This document shows positions 17,967-27,106 of a stretch of DNA of 64,000 nt, one piece after another. Origin of the DNA: an uncultured Collinsella sp. (GTDB taxonomy: Bacteria; Actinomycetota; Coriobacteriia; Coriobacteriales; Coriobacteriaceae); NCBI GenBank assembly GCA_900549715.1, contig URPK01000001.1:124001-188000 (forward strand), read 5' to 3'. Below the pieces are notes generated by a model. It worked only from the letters and a program-made list of their open reading frames with translations, did not search any database and was not told the DNA's origin. Both the position numbers and the translations under genes were made by a program. The first letter of the stretch is position 1. The number at the start of each line of letters is the position of its first letter.

Positions 17967-18379
17967 CGACGGTTCACCTTCATGACCACGTCGCCAATCT
18001 GGACCTCGTCACCCTCGCGCAGCGTTGCGGGCTCCACCAGCTGACGGCCGTTAACGAGCGTGCCGTTCAGCGAGTTGAGGTCTTCGATGATGAGTGCCGG
18101 GCCCTGCAGCGAAAAGCGTGCGTGCGAGGCCGAGACAAACGGTTCGTTGATGCAGATGTCCGAGGACGGCGAGCGGCCCACGATGACGGGGCCGAGCATG
18201 TCTACATGGATGCCACGGATGCCGCGCGGACCCTTGTCCACATCGATCGTCCAGATAGCGGAGTCGCGGCGCTGGCCGCGTACGAGTCCCACGCCGGTTT
18301 TCATGACGGCGAACAGGAAGATGTAGAGCAAGGCGACCAGGACGATGCGGCCTGCAAAAAGGACGATATCGATGTTCAT
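17963..18379 (-). CDS. fhaB: FHA-domain membrane protein FhaB
   Basis: 138 residues: an N-terminal membrane helix (~5-28), then a C-terminal forkhead-associated domain with GRSPSSDI, SASHARF and LNSLNGTLVNG, the phosphothreonine-binding residues. FhaB (FipA) adaptors recruit phosphorylated division proteins to the septum in actinobacteria. Encoded between fhaA (6-nt gap) and pstP (4-nt overlap), as in the conserved cluster. Confidence 0.92.
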   Translation of the reverse strand: MNIDIVLFAGRIVLVALLYIFLFAVMKTGVGLVRGQRRDSAIWTIDVDKGPRGIRGIHVDMLGPVIVGRSPSSDICINEPFVSASHARFSLQGPALIIEDLNSLNGTLVNGRQLVEPATLREGDEVQIGDVVMKVNRR

Positions 18380-18385
18380 AAGCGA

Positions 18386-19396
18386 CTATCCCCTAAATTC
18401 AAAGGTGCTCAGGCCAAACGTCAGCAGATCGCCGTTGCGCAGCGGGCAGCGCGTAATGCGGCGGTTGTTGACGAGTGTGCCGTTGGTGGAATTGAGGTCC
18501 TCGATCGACCAATCCGAGCCCGTAAAGGTGAGCTGGGCGTGACGGCGCGACACGTTGGGGTCGCGCAGGGCTATGTCCGAAACCGAACGCTCGCGACCGA
18601 TGGTCACCTGCGCGGAAGTGATGCTGTGGCTCTCGCCGCTCACGACGTCGACGAGCTGGGCGAGCGGGCGCTGCGGGGCGCGGGTGCTCGCCATGTTAGA
18701 GGCAATACCGGCCGCGGCGCCAAGGCCCACGGCGGCGCCGGTCGCGGCGGCTCCGCCCATACCGGCGAGGGCGTCACGAGAGACGGTTTGCGGCACGGGG
18801 ATGGGCGCGGCGGCGGGGTCGGGGACGTTGGGCGCAAAGGGGTCGGCCACGGCGAGCGGGTCGGGAGCGGCGGCACGGGGCGCCGGCTGCTGGGGCATGG
18901 CGGCGGGGTGCTGTTGCTGCGGAGCGGCGAATTGCTGCTTGCCGGCACGGGGAGCGCTTGCGGCGCGGCTTGCTGCCGAGTTGTTCTGGCCCAGGCCATT
19001 CTGGTAGGCGCGCTCTTCCTCGTACAGACGACCGAGCGTGGGGGCGTCGACGTTCTCGGCAAAGACCGAGAACTTACCGGCACGCAGCTGCGGGTCGATC
19101 ATAAAGCGAACGAGGGGTTCGCCGACAAACACATAGCGGCGCTTTTCGGCCTGTGCCTTCACAAACTCGCGGACTTCGCGCGAAAGCTCGGGGTAGAACG
19201 GGGCGAGCATGGGATCGTCGTCGGCGGCGATCAGGATGGTATAGAGTGCCGGCGCGGTGTTGACGCCGTTGATCACCAGAGTCTGATCCTCCATGTCGCG
19301 AGCGGCCTGCTTGGCAAGCTTCTTAAAGGAGAACGGGGCACGGGTAGCACCGAAGATGCCGGCCACGTGGTCCTCGAAGATGTTCAGGAAGTTCAC
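18386..19396 (-). CDS. fhaA: DUF3662/FHA-domain protein FhaA
   Basis: 336 residues. N-terminal DUF3662-type domain (~1-125), a disordered Ala/Pro/Gln-rich linker (~130-235), and a C-terminal FHA domain with IGRERSVSDI, SRRHAQL and LNSTNGTLVN. FhaA binds phosphorylated partners, including pseudokinase or lipid II flippase regulators, in mycobacteria. The first four bases overlap the stop of the upstream kinase (ATGA), so the two are translationally coupled. Confidence 0.92.
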   Translation of the reverse strand: MNFLNIFEDHVAGIFGATRAPFSFKKLAKQAARDMEDQTLVINGVNTAPALYTILIAADDDPMLAPFYPELSREVREFVKAQAEKRRYVFVGEPLVRFMIDPQLRAGKFSVFAENVDAPTLGRLYEEERAYQNGLGQNNSAASRAASAPRAGKQQFAAPQQQHPAAMPQQPAPRAAAPDPLAVADPFAPNVPDPAAAPIPVPQTVSRDALAGMGGAAATGAAVGLGAAAGIASNMASTRAPQRPLAQLVDVVSGESHSITSAQVTIGRERSVSDIALRDPNVSRRHAQLTFTGSDWSIEDLNSTNGTLVNNRRITRCPLRNGDLLTFGLSTFEFRG

Positions 19397-21246
19397 GAAA
19401 GATCACTCTCCGTATAGGTTCTTTGGTATCCGAGCAAATATAGGCATATCCCAACGATTATAGAGGATAGGGTTCCCGCAACTGCCGCCTTGACGACGAC
19501 CGCGGCCGCAAGGCTGGCAATTTCCATATGGTGTGCAAGACAAAGCGACGCCGCGGAGCCTATTCCGCAGCCGGCGATGGCAACGATTGCGGTCAGGTTC
19601 GAGCCCTGCTCGGCACGCTTGGCATGGGCGTTGAGCAGCAGAGATGTCAGTGCAGCTGTCGCCGCGACGAGCACAACGGCAGCCCAGAAGAACACGTCTC
19701 CCAGCGCCGCGGCAACATTGCCGAGCCCCAGTACGCCTCCGGCGGAAAGCGCAACCGTAGCCAGGCGGCCAAAAAGCGCGCCCATCCCCGTGGCGGCCGC
19801 GGCGCTTGCCGGGCCGAGCCAAAAGGCCGCGATGCCGGCAGCGACCCCGGCGGCAAGGAGGACATCGCCCGTTAGACAGCCGAGTGTCACCGCACAGGTG
19901 AGCGCGGCGCTCGCGGCGGCCTCGGTGCGGCCCCAGGCGATCCACCAACCGGACATGGTGGCGGCAAAGAGCACCGCGACGGGCAGCATCGACAGGATGC
20001 CCTGCGCTTGCATGGTGGCGTTGGCCATAAGTACCAAAAAGCCCACGGCCGAGATAGCCGAACCAATCTGCGGGGCCAGGCCGGCGGCCGCCCCAATCGC
20101 GATGGCCGCGGTAATAAGTCCGGGAAGCGCCGCGACGCCAGCCGTCTGCATGAGCAAAAAGCTGAAGGCTCCGCATGAGAGCGCCGAGATGGCGCGCATG
20201 GTGTAATCGCGTGCGCAGCTCCAGCGCGTGCCCGCCCAGCCAAGTGCGGGGTCGACTTCGATGGTGTCGTCCTCGTAGGTCGATGGCTCGATACCGTCTG
20301 CCGCGCGCTCGTCATCCGACAGCTCGCCCACCATCTGCTCCAGGCTGCGACGGCCCTCGCGCACGCTGCCCAAGCCGGCGAGCAGCTGGTCGCAAAATGC
20401 CTCGATGCTGCTGGGGCGGTCCTGCGGCATGGGGGAGAGGGCGCTCATGAGCGTAGCCTCGGCTCCCGGGGGAAAATGCGGGATGAGCTCGCTGGGGTAG
20501 GTGGCGCCGCCGATGATGCGGCCGAGCGAGTCGCCGGGCGTGGCGGCCATAAAGGGAGCGCTGCCGCACAGGCCCTCGTAGATCACACAGGCAAGGGCAA
20601 AGACATCGGCGCGCTCGTCAACCGTGCCGGTCTCGATGTCGAGCTGCTCGGGTGGCATGTAGCCGATGGTGCCGCCGCGCGAGCCGCCAAAGCCGCCAGC
20701 AGACGACAGCCGCGCCATGCCAAAGTCGGTGAGCTTTACATTGCCCGAGTGGTCGATGAGCACGTTGGCGGGCTTGATGTCCAGGTGGAGCACGCCATTA
20801 CTATGGGCAAAGGTGAGCGCCTGGCCCAGCGCGTCGGCAATTGCCGCGGCCTCGTCAAAGGTGAGCGAATGGCCGTCCACGCGATGCAAAAACTCGGCCA
20901 GCGACATGCCGTCGACATATTCCATAACCAGGTAGGCATAGGCGGTGTCGTGCGTAAAGTCGATGACCTGCACGATATTGGGATGTTGAAGCATGGCGGC
21001 GGTGTGTGCCTCGCGTAGGACATCCATGATGTTGCTGGCGGGCATGCCGGCACCGTTGATAAGGGGGATGCGCTTAATGGCGACGCGGCGGCGCAGGTGC
21101 GTGTCGCGGCAGATCTCGATGGAGCCAAAACCGCCGGTCGCAAGCGTCTCGAGCGGCTGGTACCGCTTGAGCAGCTCGCGAGAGCTGGTGCCCTCCAAAG
21201 GAACGTCCGGCGAGAACCGGGCGGTATGTTGCGAGAAAAGCGGCAT
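19393..21246 (-). CDS. Ser/Thr protein kinase-like protein with polytopic membrane C-terminus
   Basis: 617 residues from ATG 21246 (GAGGG 6 nt upstream; a TTG two codons earlier is possible). Kinase domain ~25-290: glycine loop ATGGFGSI, VAIKRI lysine, a catalytic loop HLDIKPAN with Asp156, TDFGMA, PPEQ. The HRD arginine is replaced by Leu, a non-RD kinase that would not need classical activation-loop phosphorylation. After ~365 comes a very hydrophobic domain with roughly eight helices and no extracellular sensor. It leads the minus-strand cluster, where a canonical PknA is absent. Its membrane domain resembles nothing I recognise. Confidence 0.85.
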   Translation of the reverse strand: MPLFSQHTARFSPDVPLEGTSSRELLKRYQPLETLATGGFGSIEICRDTHLRRRVAIKRIPLINGAGMPASNIMDVLREAHTAAMLQHPNIVQVIDFTHDTAYAYLVMEYVDGMSLAEFLHRVDGHSLTFDEAAAIADALGQALTFAHSNGVLHLDIKPANVLIDHSGNVKLTDFGMARLSSAGGFGGSRGGTIGYMPPEQLDIETGTVDERADVFALACVIYEGLCGSAPFMAATPGDSLGRIIGGATYPSELIPHFPPGAEATLMSALSPMPQDRPSSIEAFCDQLLAGLGSVREGRRSLEQMVGELSDDERAADGIEPSTYEDDTIEVDPALGWAGTRWSCARDYTMRAISALSCGAFSFLLMQTAGVAALPGLITAAIAIGAAAGLAPQIGSAISAVGFLVLMANATMQAQGILSMLPVAVLFAATMSGWWIAWGRTEAAASAALTCAVTLGCLTGDVLLAAGVAAGIAAFWLGPASAAAATGMGALFGRLATVALSAGGVLGLGNVAAALGDVFFWAAVVLVAATAALTSLLLNAHAKRAEQGSNLTAIVAIAGCGIGSAASLCLAHHMEIASLAAAVVVKAAVAGTLSSIIVGICLYLLGYQRTYTESDLS

Positions 21247-21403
21247 GGCCAACCCTCGTGCGTTTAAAGTTCGTTTGCGAGCGGCGGGCGCGGGGCCGGG
21301 CCGTTCGCGGTGGCATAGATGCTGCTAGTGTAGCACGCTCGGGCAGATGGCGAGGAAACGGGGATGAGGTGGTCCGATCGATTCGGGCCGTTTCGGCTCG
21401 TTC

Positions 21404-21541
21404 GGAAAGCGCACCCCAGTTTTCAGCCAAATAATGGGATGCGCCTTCCAAATGGGGTGGGCTGCGGAAACTGCATCCCAGAATATTGCCCTGGAACGGG
21501 ACGCGCTTTCCGAACCGGCGTCCAAAAGGAAACCGCATCCC
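21404..21541. repeat. 62-bp-period hairpin array, locus 2
   Basis: Two full 46-bp units (21404-21449, 21466-21511) and a half-site (GGAAACCGCATCCC, 21528-21541), all spaced by exactly 16 nt. It fills most of the 437-nt gap between the divergent kinase and LuxR genes; nothing else is seen there besides their ribosome-binding sites. Confidence 0.8.
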
Positions 21542-21683
21542 GCTTTGATGTGGGGACTGCGAACAAAAGCCGGACCGTGATCTGGCGCGGATTGGAGTTC
21601 GCCTGAATCATTGATGCTGGCTGGTGTGAGAACAGAGATAAACGAGCGGCTCGAGCGATATAATGACACGCTATGGAGGCCAT

Positions 21684-23825
21684 ATGCTTTTTTCCCGCCG
21701 TTCTGCTACGTCTGCCTGCGCCATTGCGCTTGTCGTAATGGCGGTCACCCCTTATCACCGGTTTTCATCTTCAATCGGCCTGGCGTCAGGTGCAATGACC
21801 TGGCTCGTTATCCTGGGCGCATGCCTCGCGGCGTTTGGTCACGGCGTTGCGCTCCGCAAGGGGAGAGAAATAAGGCGGCCGGGGTTCCTTGACGTCTTCG
21901 GTATTTTCCTTGCTGCTATTGCAACGGTTCCCGAATGGGCCGACCTGGCCTTCTATGCTCGCGGAGATTCTATTCCATTCGTGTTTGCGCCTATCTGGCT
22001 GTTGCGCGGCGTTTCATGCGCCTCGTGCTTTGCTGGGTCGTTGCTCCTCTCATATGTAATTTGGGATACGGCGGGCTCTCCTTTGACGCGGGGGGCGACG
22101 CGGGCTGACGAAAGAGAAACTCGTCATCCGCAGGACGCGATTTTTACAGAAACAATAGCCGTCATGTCTTGTCTGCTGTTCTGCTGTCGAGTTTCATGGA
22201 GAGTCGTTCCCGAGCCATGGGGGATGCCCCCTGTAACGGCCGCATCAATTGGCCTTGTGCTTTTAATTCCTCTGGTCTATTTCGTGTTGGCTGCGGTCCC
22301 GCTGCTTTGCTGTCCCCGCGCGTTTGGTCGGGGGCAGGGCGACGTGTTTGCCTGTTCTGTGCTCGTGGCAGTTCCCATTGGCCTTGTTCCGGCTGTCGAG
22401 GTGGCATACTTTGCAAGCGATGCCGCGGTCATTGCATCACTGTCGATGGGGTCCGCTATTGCTGTTGCCGCCTTCGTATACACATTGCTCAGGAAGAAAC
22501 GGGACAACGATTCGGATATCCCCCGCACGTCCGACCCATTCGATGCGGGGGCGTTTTCCCCCGCCCTGTCGCCTCGAGAAGAGCAGTTTGTTCGACTGCT
22601 GCTCAAAGGGAAAACGCCGGCGGAAATTGCCAGGGAGACGGATACGAAGCCATCGACGGTGCGAACAACGCTTCACCGAGCATACGGGAAGGCGTCGGTT
22701 GCGGGTTCACGCGAGCTCGTGGCGTTGTTTGCGGGTGAGGGTGATACTGTAGGGCATGAGCTGCCGCAGCGGCATGCTGACGATATGGTGGCATCAGCTC
22801 GAACGCGCCGGCTGTTTCGATACCTGCTCACATTATTTTTTATCCTCCTTGCGGCTGGCCCCTTGGTAATGGCGGATAGCGATTGGGGGTCCGGTGTTTC
22901 GCGGGCTGTCGCCTTTTCCCTCTTAAGCTACGCATTGGGTCTCGGACTGCTTCTGTCGCTACGCTACGCGGGTGGAAAACCGAATCGTGGCGCTGCGCTG
23001 GATAGAGCAGGTGAAGCGATTGGGCTCGGAAGCCCGTGCGTGTGGGTGATACTGTCTGCTGTGGAATGGTCTTTTGTCTATATCGCGGCATGGAGGTGCG
23101 TACGCGATCCGTTGATGGCTGTGCCGGTCCTGTTTTGCGGCGTGGCGTCTATGGCTTCGCTTGCCGTTGAGCTGCGTCCGTTTAAGGTGCGTGCTCGTAC
23201 CCGGGCTATCGTGTCGTTGGTGTCAATGGGCATGGTTGCCTTAATCTATGCGGTCGCTAGGGGGCGAATCCACGGGCTTGCGGTGCTGACGGGGATGTTG
23301 CTCACGTATAAGGTGCTGCGAAGCTGTCCTCGGTGCAGAATGCTTGGAATATGGATGCTTTGCTTCGGGGCGATGGCTCCTGTTTGGGTTGCCTTGCTCA
23401 ATATGGTGCAGGATCTGACGGTTTTCGAGCCGTTGTTCCTCGCGTCGTTGCTGGGGCAAAGTTCGGCTGTCAATGTCGTCGTGGCAACGGTGATCGTCTG
23501 CTGGTCTGCGCCCATGTTCGTCACGCACATCGCGCTCACCCGCTCGGTTGAGAACGAGAAGGCCGTCTTGGAGTACCGCGCGAATGGGTCCACCGAAACG
23601 GCTCGCGTGCGTCAGCTTGCCCTGCTTGCGTCGCGCTCCCTTTCTGATGTTCAGTCGCAAATTTTGCTGATGACGGCAGAGGGGGCAACGACAAAGGCCA
23701 TTGCGGAGGATGTCGGTTACGCTGCATCTACGGTGCAAGCGCTGCGGTCTGCATCTTACCGCCAGTTGAAGATCAAGAATAAGGCGGAGCTAATTTTATT
23801 GTTATCGCAGGTAAATAACGTGTAA
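21684..23825 (+). CDS. Membrane-bound LuxR-type regulator with two TM-HTH modules in tandem
   Basis: 713 residues from ATG 21684 (GGAGG 4 nt upstream; in-frame ATG 21663 is an alternative). Seven or so hydrophobic helices, then a LuxR-type HTH at ~295-350 (SPREEQFVRLLLKGKTPAEI, KPSTVRTTLHRAYGKA). A second block of hydrophobic helices follows (~375-610), then a second LuxR-like HTH at ~648-710 (SRSLSDVQSQILLMTAEGAT, ASTVQALR, SYRQLKIKNKAEL). Single-module membrane LuxR proteins are common in Coriobacteriia; this looks like an internal duplication of one. It likely senses a membrane or envelope signal and controls the ABC operon 150 nt downstream on the same strand. Confidence 0.85.
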   Translation: MLFSRRSATSACAIALVVMAVTPYHRFSSSIGLASGAMTWLVILGACLAAFGHGVALRKGREIRRPGFLDVFGIFLAAIATVPEWADLAFYARGDSIPFVFAPIWLLRGVSCASCFAGSLLLSYVIWDTAGSPLTRGATRADERETRHPQDAIFTETIAVMSCLLFCCRVSWRVVPEPWGMPPVTAASIGLVLLIPLVYFVLAAVPLLCCPRAFGRGQGDVFACSVLVAVPIGLVPAVEVAYFASDAAVIASLSMGSAIAVAAFVYTLLRKKRDNDSDIPRTSDPFDAGAFSPALSPREEQFVRLLLKGKTPAEIARETDTKPSTVRTTLHRAYGKASVAGSRELVALFAGEGDTVGHELPQRHADDMVASARTRRLFRYLLTLFFILLAAGPLVMADSDWGSGVSRAVAFSLLSYALGLGLLLSLRYAGGKPNRGAALDRAGEAIGLGSPCVWVILSAVEWSFVYIAAWRCVRDPLMAVPVLFCGVASMASLAVELRPFKVRARTRAIVSLVSMGMVALIYAVARGRIHGLAVLTGMLLTYKVLRSCPRCRMLGIWMLCFGAMAPVWVALLNMVQDLTVFEPLFLASLLGQSSAVNVVVATVIVCWSAPMFVTHIALTRSVENEKAVLEYRANGSTETARVRQLALLASRSLSDVQSQILLMTAEGATTKAIAEDVGYAASTVQALRSASYRQLKIKNKAELILLLSQVNNV

Positions 23826-23926
23826 ACGCCTGAGCGATTAACTCAATAGCGGGTGTTTACAGACATCATTCTCTATTCATGCAAAGGTTGCCGTGCGCCG
23901 ACGCATCATTAACCGCTTGTGATTAG

Positions 23927-23958
23927 GGCCGGGCCGAGTGTTGCTACTCGGCCCGGCC
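23927..23958 (+). other. Strong hairpin in the leader of the ABC operon
   Basis: 13-bp perfect GC-rich stem (23927-23939 with 23946-23958), loop GTTGCT, no T-run, only 5 nt before the GGGAGGG ribosome-binding site. It could be an attenuator, a stabiliser of the operon mRNA, or a barrier separating the LuxR transcript. Confidence 0.5.
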
Positions 23959-23977
23959 GAAGGGAGGGTGATGTCGC

Positions 23978-24859
23978 TTGAATAGAAATCTAATGCGGCA
24001 CGAGTTGTCCAAGATATTTGGCAATCCTATATTTGCGTTGACCCTTATGGTTGCAACTGCAATTTCGATGGCGGCTGCCATTGAGGCATGGTGGACGCTC
24101 GAGACTGAGCGCAAGCAGCTGTTATCGCTTGGCTATGGCGTTGGTTTGCAAGCCCAGGCATACCTCGGCCAAACGCGTGAAAGTAGCTTTGGTAACTGGA
24201 TCGTTGTGAGTGCAAATGCACCGCTATCGGCATCAGTGTTTTTCTATGCGCTGCCGTTGCTTGCCATGCTGGCCGGGTCGTGGTCATGCCTGTCCGAGCG
24301 TTTGAGCGGTTACGAGGCGCAGATCTGCACACGTGTTTCTAGAAATGCATACGTGAACGTGAAGATGCTGTCTGCTTTCCTCTCTGCGTTTGCGGTCACG
24401 GCTATTCCGCTACTCGTGAACTTCCTGATTGTCTCAATGCTGTTTCCCGCGTATCTCCCCCGGGTCGACGAATCGACTTACGTCGGGCTCTATCTGCATA
24501 GCTATTTTTCTGGCCTGTTTTATTCCCGGCCTCTGTTGTACGTGCTGGTTTATACACTGTTCGATGCGGTGACGCTGGGGGCTCTATCCATGGCCGTGAC
24601 CGGTCTGTCGGTTGTGTTTCGCAGCAGAATCAAGGCGATGGTCGTTCCATATCTGATTATGGTTGCATGGCACTTTGTTAACGACTGGATTTTTAGCGTC
24701 CTTTCATGCGTCGGCTTTAACTGCAACATTCTTAACAGCATCAGGTCGGAATCGCTAAATAACTGGCCCGACATTCGAGCAGGGTTTGCAGAAATCATTT
24801 TGCTGTTCGTCTTTTCTTTGATTTTCGCGAGATTCTTAAAAAGACGCGAGGTGGTCTGA
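23978..24859 (+). CDS. ABC-2-type transporter permease
   Basis: 293 residues from a TTG start at 23978 (GGGAGGG about 9 nt upstream; the nearby ATG is out of frame and stops at once). Six hydrophobic segments, starting LMRHELSKIFGNPIFALTL, the layout of ABC-2 permeases, with a large loop after the first helix. First gene of a four-gene operon (permease, permease, ATPase, exported protein); its TGA shares one base with the next ATG. GC content is lower than in the housekeeping genes around it. Substrate unknown; peptide or antibiotic export or resistance is a guess from the layout. Confidence 0.75.
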   Translation: MNRNLMRHELSKIFGNPIFALTLMVATAISMAAAIEAWWTLETERKQLLSLGYGVGLQAQAYLGQTRESSFGNWIVVSANAPLSASVFFYALPLLAMLAGSWSCLSERLSGYEAQICTRVSRNAYVNVKMLSAFLSAFAVTAIPLLVNFLIVSMLFPAYLPRVDESTYVGLYLHSYFSGLFYSRPLLYVLVYTLFDAVTLGALSMAVTGLSVVFRSRIKAMVVPYLIMVAWHFVNDWIFSVLSCVGFNCNILNSIRSESLNNWPDIRAGFAEIILLFVFSLIFARFLKRREVV

Positions 24860-25695
24860 TGCTGTTTAGGCTGGTCGCCGCGGACCTGAGGACCGTTTTG
24901 AAGAAGAACATCCTTACTTTTATTGCGATTGCGGCAGTGACCGTTGCGAACTTGGTGTACGCCTACGGCTTGTCTTCTGTGTATGGGGTTCGGACGAATG
25001 CCTTGGGGTTTGCTGATAATCTCGCGCTCGTGTTTGCCGGATCCGCTCCGTTTGAGCCTAGGCCCGGGCTCATGTTTGTGCCTCCGTTAGGATGGCTATT
25101 TGTCATTCTGCTTATTCTCTATACAACACTCGATTATCCGACCGAATCGTTGCACGGGTTTGGTTTGCAAGCGCTTGTTCGATGCCGGTCAAGAACCCTT
25201 TGGTGGGTCTCGCGTTTTATCTTGGTGGCGGCGGTAACGGCATTTTCGCTGCTCGTGGTGGTTTGCTCTGTTGTGATTTGGAGCTTGATGGTGAGCGCCT
25301 CGTTCAGCGCGGTCATTCATGGCGAGTCGCTTCAGCTGGCTAATTTGGCGCCGTGGTTTCTCAAAGCTGCCGAGGCGGATGCGCTGCCGTTTTTCACAGG
25401 TCTCTTATTTGCTTTCGAGGCGCTTGCGTTTGCGCAGGCAGCGGTCGGGTTTGTGCTTGGGCCGTCAGTCTCGTTTGTGGTTTTAATGAGCTACCTGATC
25501 TGCTCGGCATATGCACGACATTGGGCGCTATTGGGTAACGCCTTGATGCTGTTGCGCTGGGGCGGAATTGTCAAAGAGGGAATCGCGGCGGGCTCGAGCG
25601 TCTTGTTTTCAATTGTGATTATGTCGTTATGCCTATCGCTGGGCGGACTGTGGTTTCGAAGGGCAGACCTTATAGAAAAGGGGGACAAGATATGA
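24859..25695 (+). CDS. Second ABC transporter membrane subunit
   Basis: 278 residues with about six membrane helices and a large loop between helices one and two, as in its upstream neighbour, but little visible sequence similarity to it. Start ATG 24859 overlaps the stop of the first permease by one base; its own TGA overlaps the ATPase start by 4 nt. The two permeases probably form the heterodimeric channel driven by the ATPase that follows. Confidence 0.75.
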   Translation: MLFRLVAADLRTVLKKNILTFIAIAAVTVANLVYAYGLSSVYGVRTNALGFADNLALVFAGSAPFEPRPGLMFVPPLGWLFVILLILYTTLDYPTESLHGFGLQALVRCRSRTLWWVSRFILVAAVTAFSLLVVVCSVVIWSLMVSASFSAVIHGESLQLANLAPWFLKAAEADALPFFTGLLFAFEALAFAQAAVGFVLGPSVSFVVLMSYLICSAYARHWALLGNALMLLRWGGIVKEGIAAGSSVLFSIVIMSLCLSLGGLWFRRADLIEKGDKI

Positions 25696-26336
25696 GCGTA
25701 ATCGTTAGGGACATATCGAAGCGCATGGGCAAAAACGATGTCCTGCGCAACGTGTCCATCGAGGTTGACCCTGGGACCGTGGTCGGGCTTCAGGGGATAA
25801 ACGGTTCGGGCAAGACCATGCTCATGCGAGCGGTCTGCGGATTGATCAAGCCTACCGAAGGCGAAATCTCTATCGATGGCCAAAGGCTTGGGGCGGACAT
25901 CTCGTTCCCGCCGAGTCTGGGGATGTTGATCGAGGCGCCTGCCTTTTTGGGATATCTGTCTGGCTACGACAATCTGGAGCTCATCGCTCAGATCAAGGGC
26001 GTTGCCACTCCCGAGGATATTCGCTCTGCCCTGCGGCTCGTGGGGCTCGATGCAGACGAAAAAAAGAAGTTCCGAGCATATTCGCTTGGGATGAAGCAAC
26101 GTCTGGGAATAGCTGCGGCAATTATGGAAAAGCCGAAGCTACTTGTTCTCGATGAGCCAACGAATGCCCTCGACGAAGCGGGCGTTGAAATGCTCAAGCG
26201 CGTTGTGGCGATGGCGGCCTCAACGGGTCGCGAGGTTATTCTGTCCAGCCATGACGGAGAGGTGCTCGAGGAGCTGGCCGATCGGGTTTACTGCATGCGC
26301 GACGGTGCCGTTGTGAAAGTTCGGGAAAGGTCGTGA
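25692..26336 (+). CDS. ABC transporter ATP-binding protein
   Basis: 214 residues from ATG 25692, overlapping the preceding stop. Walker A GINGSGKT (~36-43), signature YSLGMKQRL, Walker B LLVLDEPT, H-loop SSHD. The signature is that of the bacitracin/lantibiotic-export subfamily of ABC-2 ATPases. A longer frame begins at 25629 inside the permease gene but lacks a ribosome-binding site. Confidence 0.92.
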   Translation: MSVIVRDISKRMGKNDVLRNVSIEVDPGTVVGLQGINGSGKTMLMRAVCGLIKPTEGEISIDGQRLGADISFPPSLGMLIEAPAFLGYLSGYDNLELIAQIKGVATPEDIRSALRLVGLDADEKKKFRAYSLGMKQRLGIAAAIMEKPKLLVLDEPTNALDEAGVEMLKRVVAMAASTGREVILSSHDGEVLEELADRVYCMRDGAVVKVRERS

Positions 26337-27001
26337 GCGCGATGAAGAAGGCCCTGTGGACGAGAAGGTCGGCGCTTGCGCTTTTCGGCTGTGCTGTTAC
26401 TGGCCTTGCGGGCATGAGGGCGAGCGTCGTTAACGGGAACCGGACGGTCATTCCTGAGAAATATTATGCGGAGGGCGAATGGCTCTCGATGGATGGGGCG
26501 TTTCTGGGGTCGAAGGATGTGGCGACTGACGGGTATTCGTTTTGCATAGACGGGGCGGAGCTGCTCACGCCGCGCGAGTATCTCAAGCGTGCGCATGATG
26601 ATTATTCAAAATATGGCATCGTGGATACGAAAACGAAATTGAAGGACGCCGACATCACGTGTGTTATCGCCGTAAAGATGCGTGTCAGGAATAAGGACAA
26701 TGTCGAAGGCGGAATCAAAACGTATGTTTGGCATTTGGTGCCGGAGTCTGCGCCAAACTATGACTTTGTGGTCAATACCGATCTGATAACGCAGGCAATG
26801 CCGGCTCTGGGCGGTTCTGCTGCGTTTGCTGTACAGGTTGGGGCGGAGAACGAGTTGCTTGTCCCATTCATGATGCAAAACACCAACGACTATTTCGAAG
26901 GTTACGAGACCGTCCGTTTTGAGAAGGCTTTTCCTGGGACTTATACGATGAAGATGACCGATCTGCCGGAGAGAAGGCTCTTAAGGTTTGAAGTGAAGTA
27001 G
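26333..27001 (+). CDS. Exported protein of the ABC operon, unknown function
   Basis: 222 residues from GTG 26333 (GTGA overlap with the ATPase stop) or ATG 26342. The N-terminus has Lys/Arg, a twin Arg (TRRSALALFG) and a hydrophobic core ending near C20, so it is secreted or possibly a lipoprotein with an imperfect lipobox (LFGC). The mature part is a soluble beta-rich-looking domain ending EVK. Translational coupling to the ATPase suggests it works with the transporter, for example as a substrate-binding or immunity component. No family recognised. Confidence 0.7.
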   Translation: MSAMKKALWTRRSALALFGCAVTGLAGMRASVVNGNRTVIPEKYYAEGEWLSMDGAFLGSKDVATDGYSFCIDGAELLTPREYLKRAHDDYSKYGIVDTKTKLKDADITCVIAVKMRVRNKDNVEGGIKTYVWHLVPESAPNYDFVVNTDLITQAMPALGGSAAFAVQVGAENELLVPFMMQNTNDYFEGYETVRFEKAFPGTYTMKMTDLPERRLLRFEVK

Positions 27002-27036
27002 CTCGAGAGTTAGGCAAAATGGGTCCATCGGCGGTA

Positions 27037-27080
27037 CCCGCGCCCGATTTCAGGCGCTCCGACTCGGAATCGGGCGCGGG
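27037..27080. terminator. Hairpin between convergent genes
   Basis: Perfect 13-bp stem CCCGCGCCCGATT/AATCGGGCGCGGG (27037-27049, 27068-27080) with an 18-nt loop. It lies between the exported-protein gene and the convergent gene at 27107. It lacks a clear T-run on either side, so terminator function is probable from position rather than proven. Confidence 0.5.
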
Positions 27081-27106
27081 ACGAGGCACCTTCGGTGTCG
27101 GCCGGA

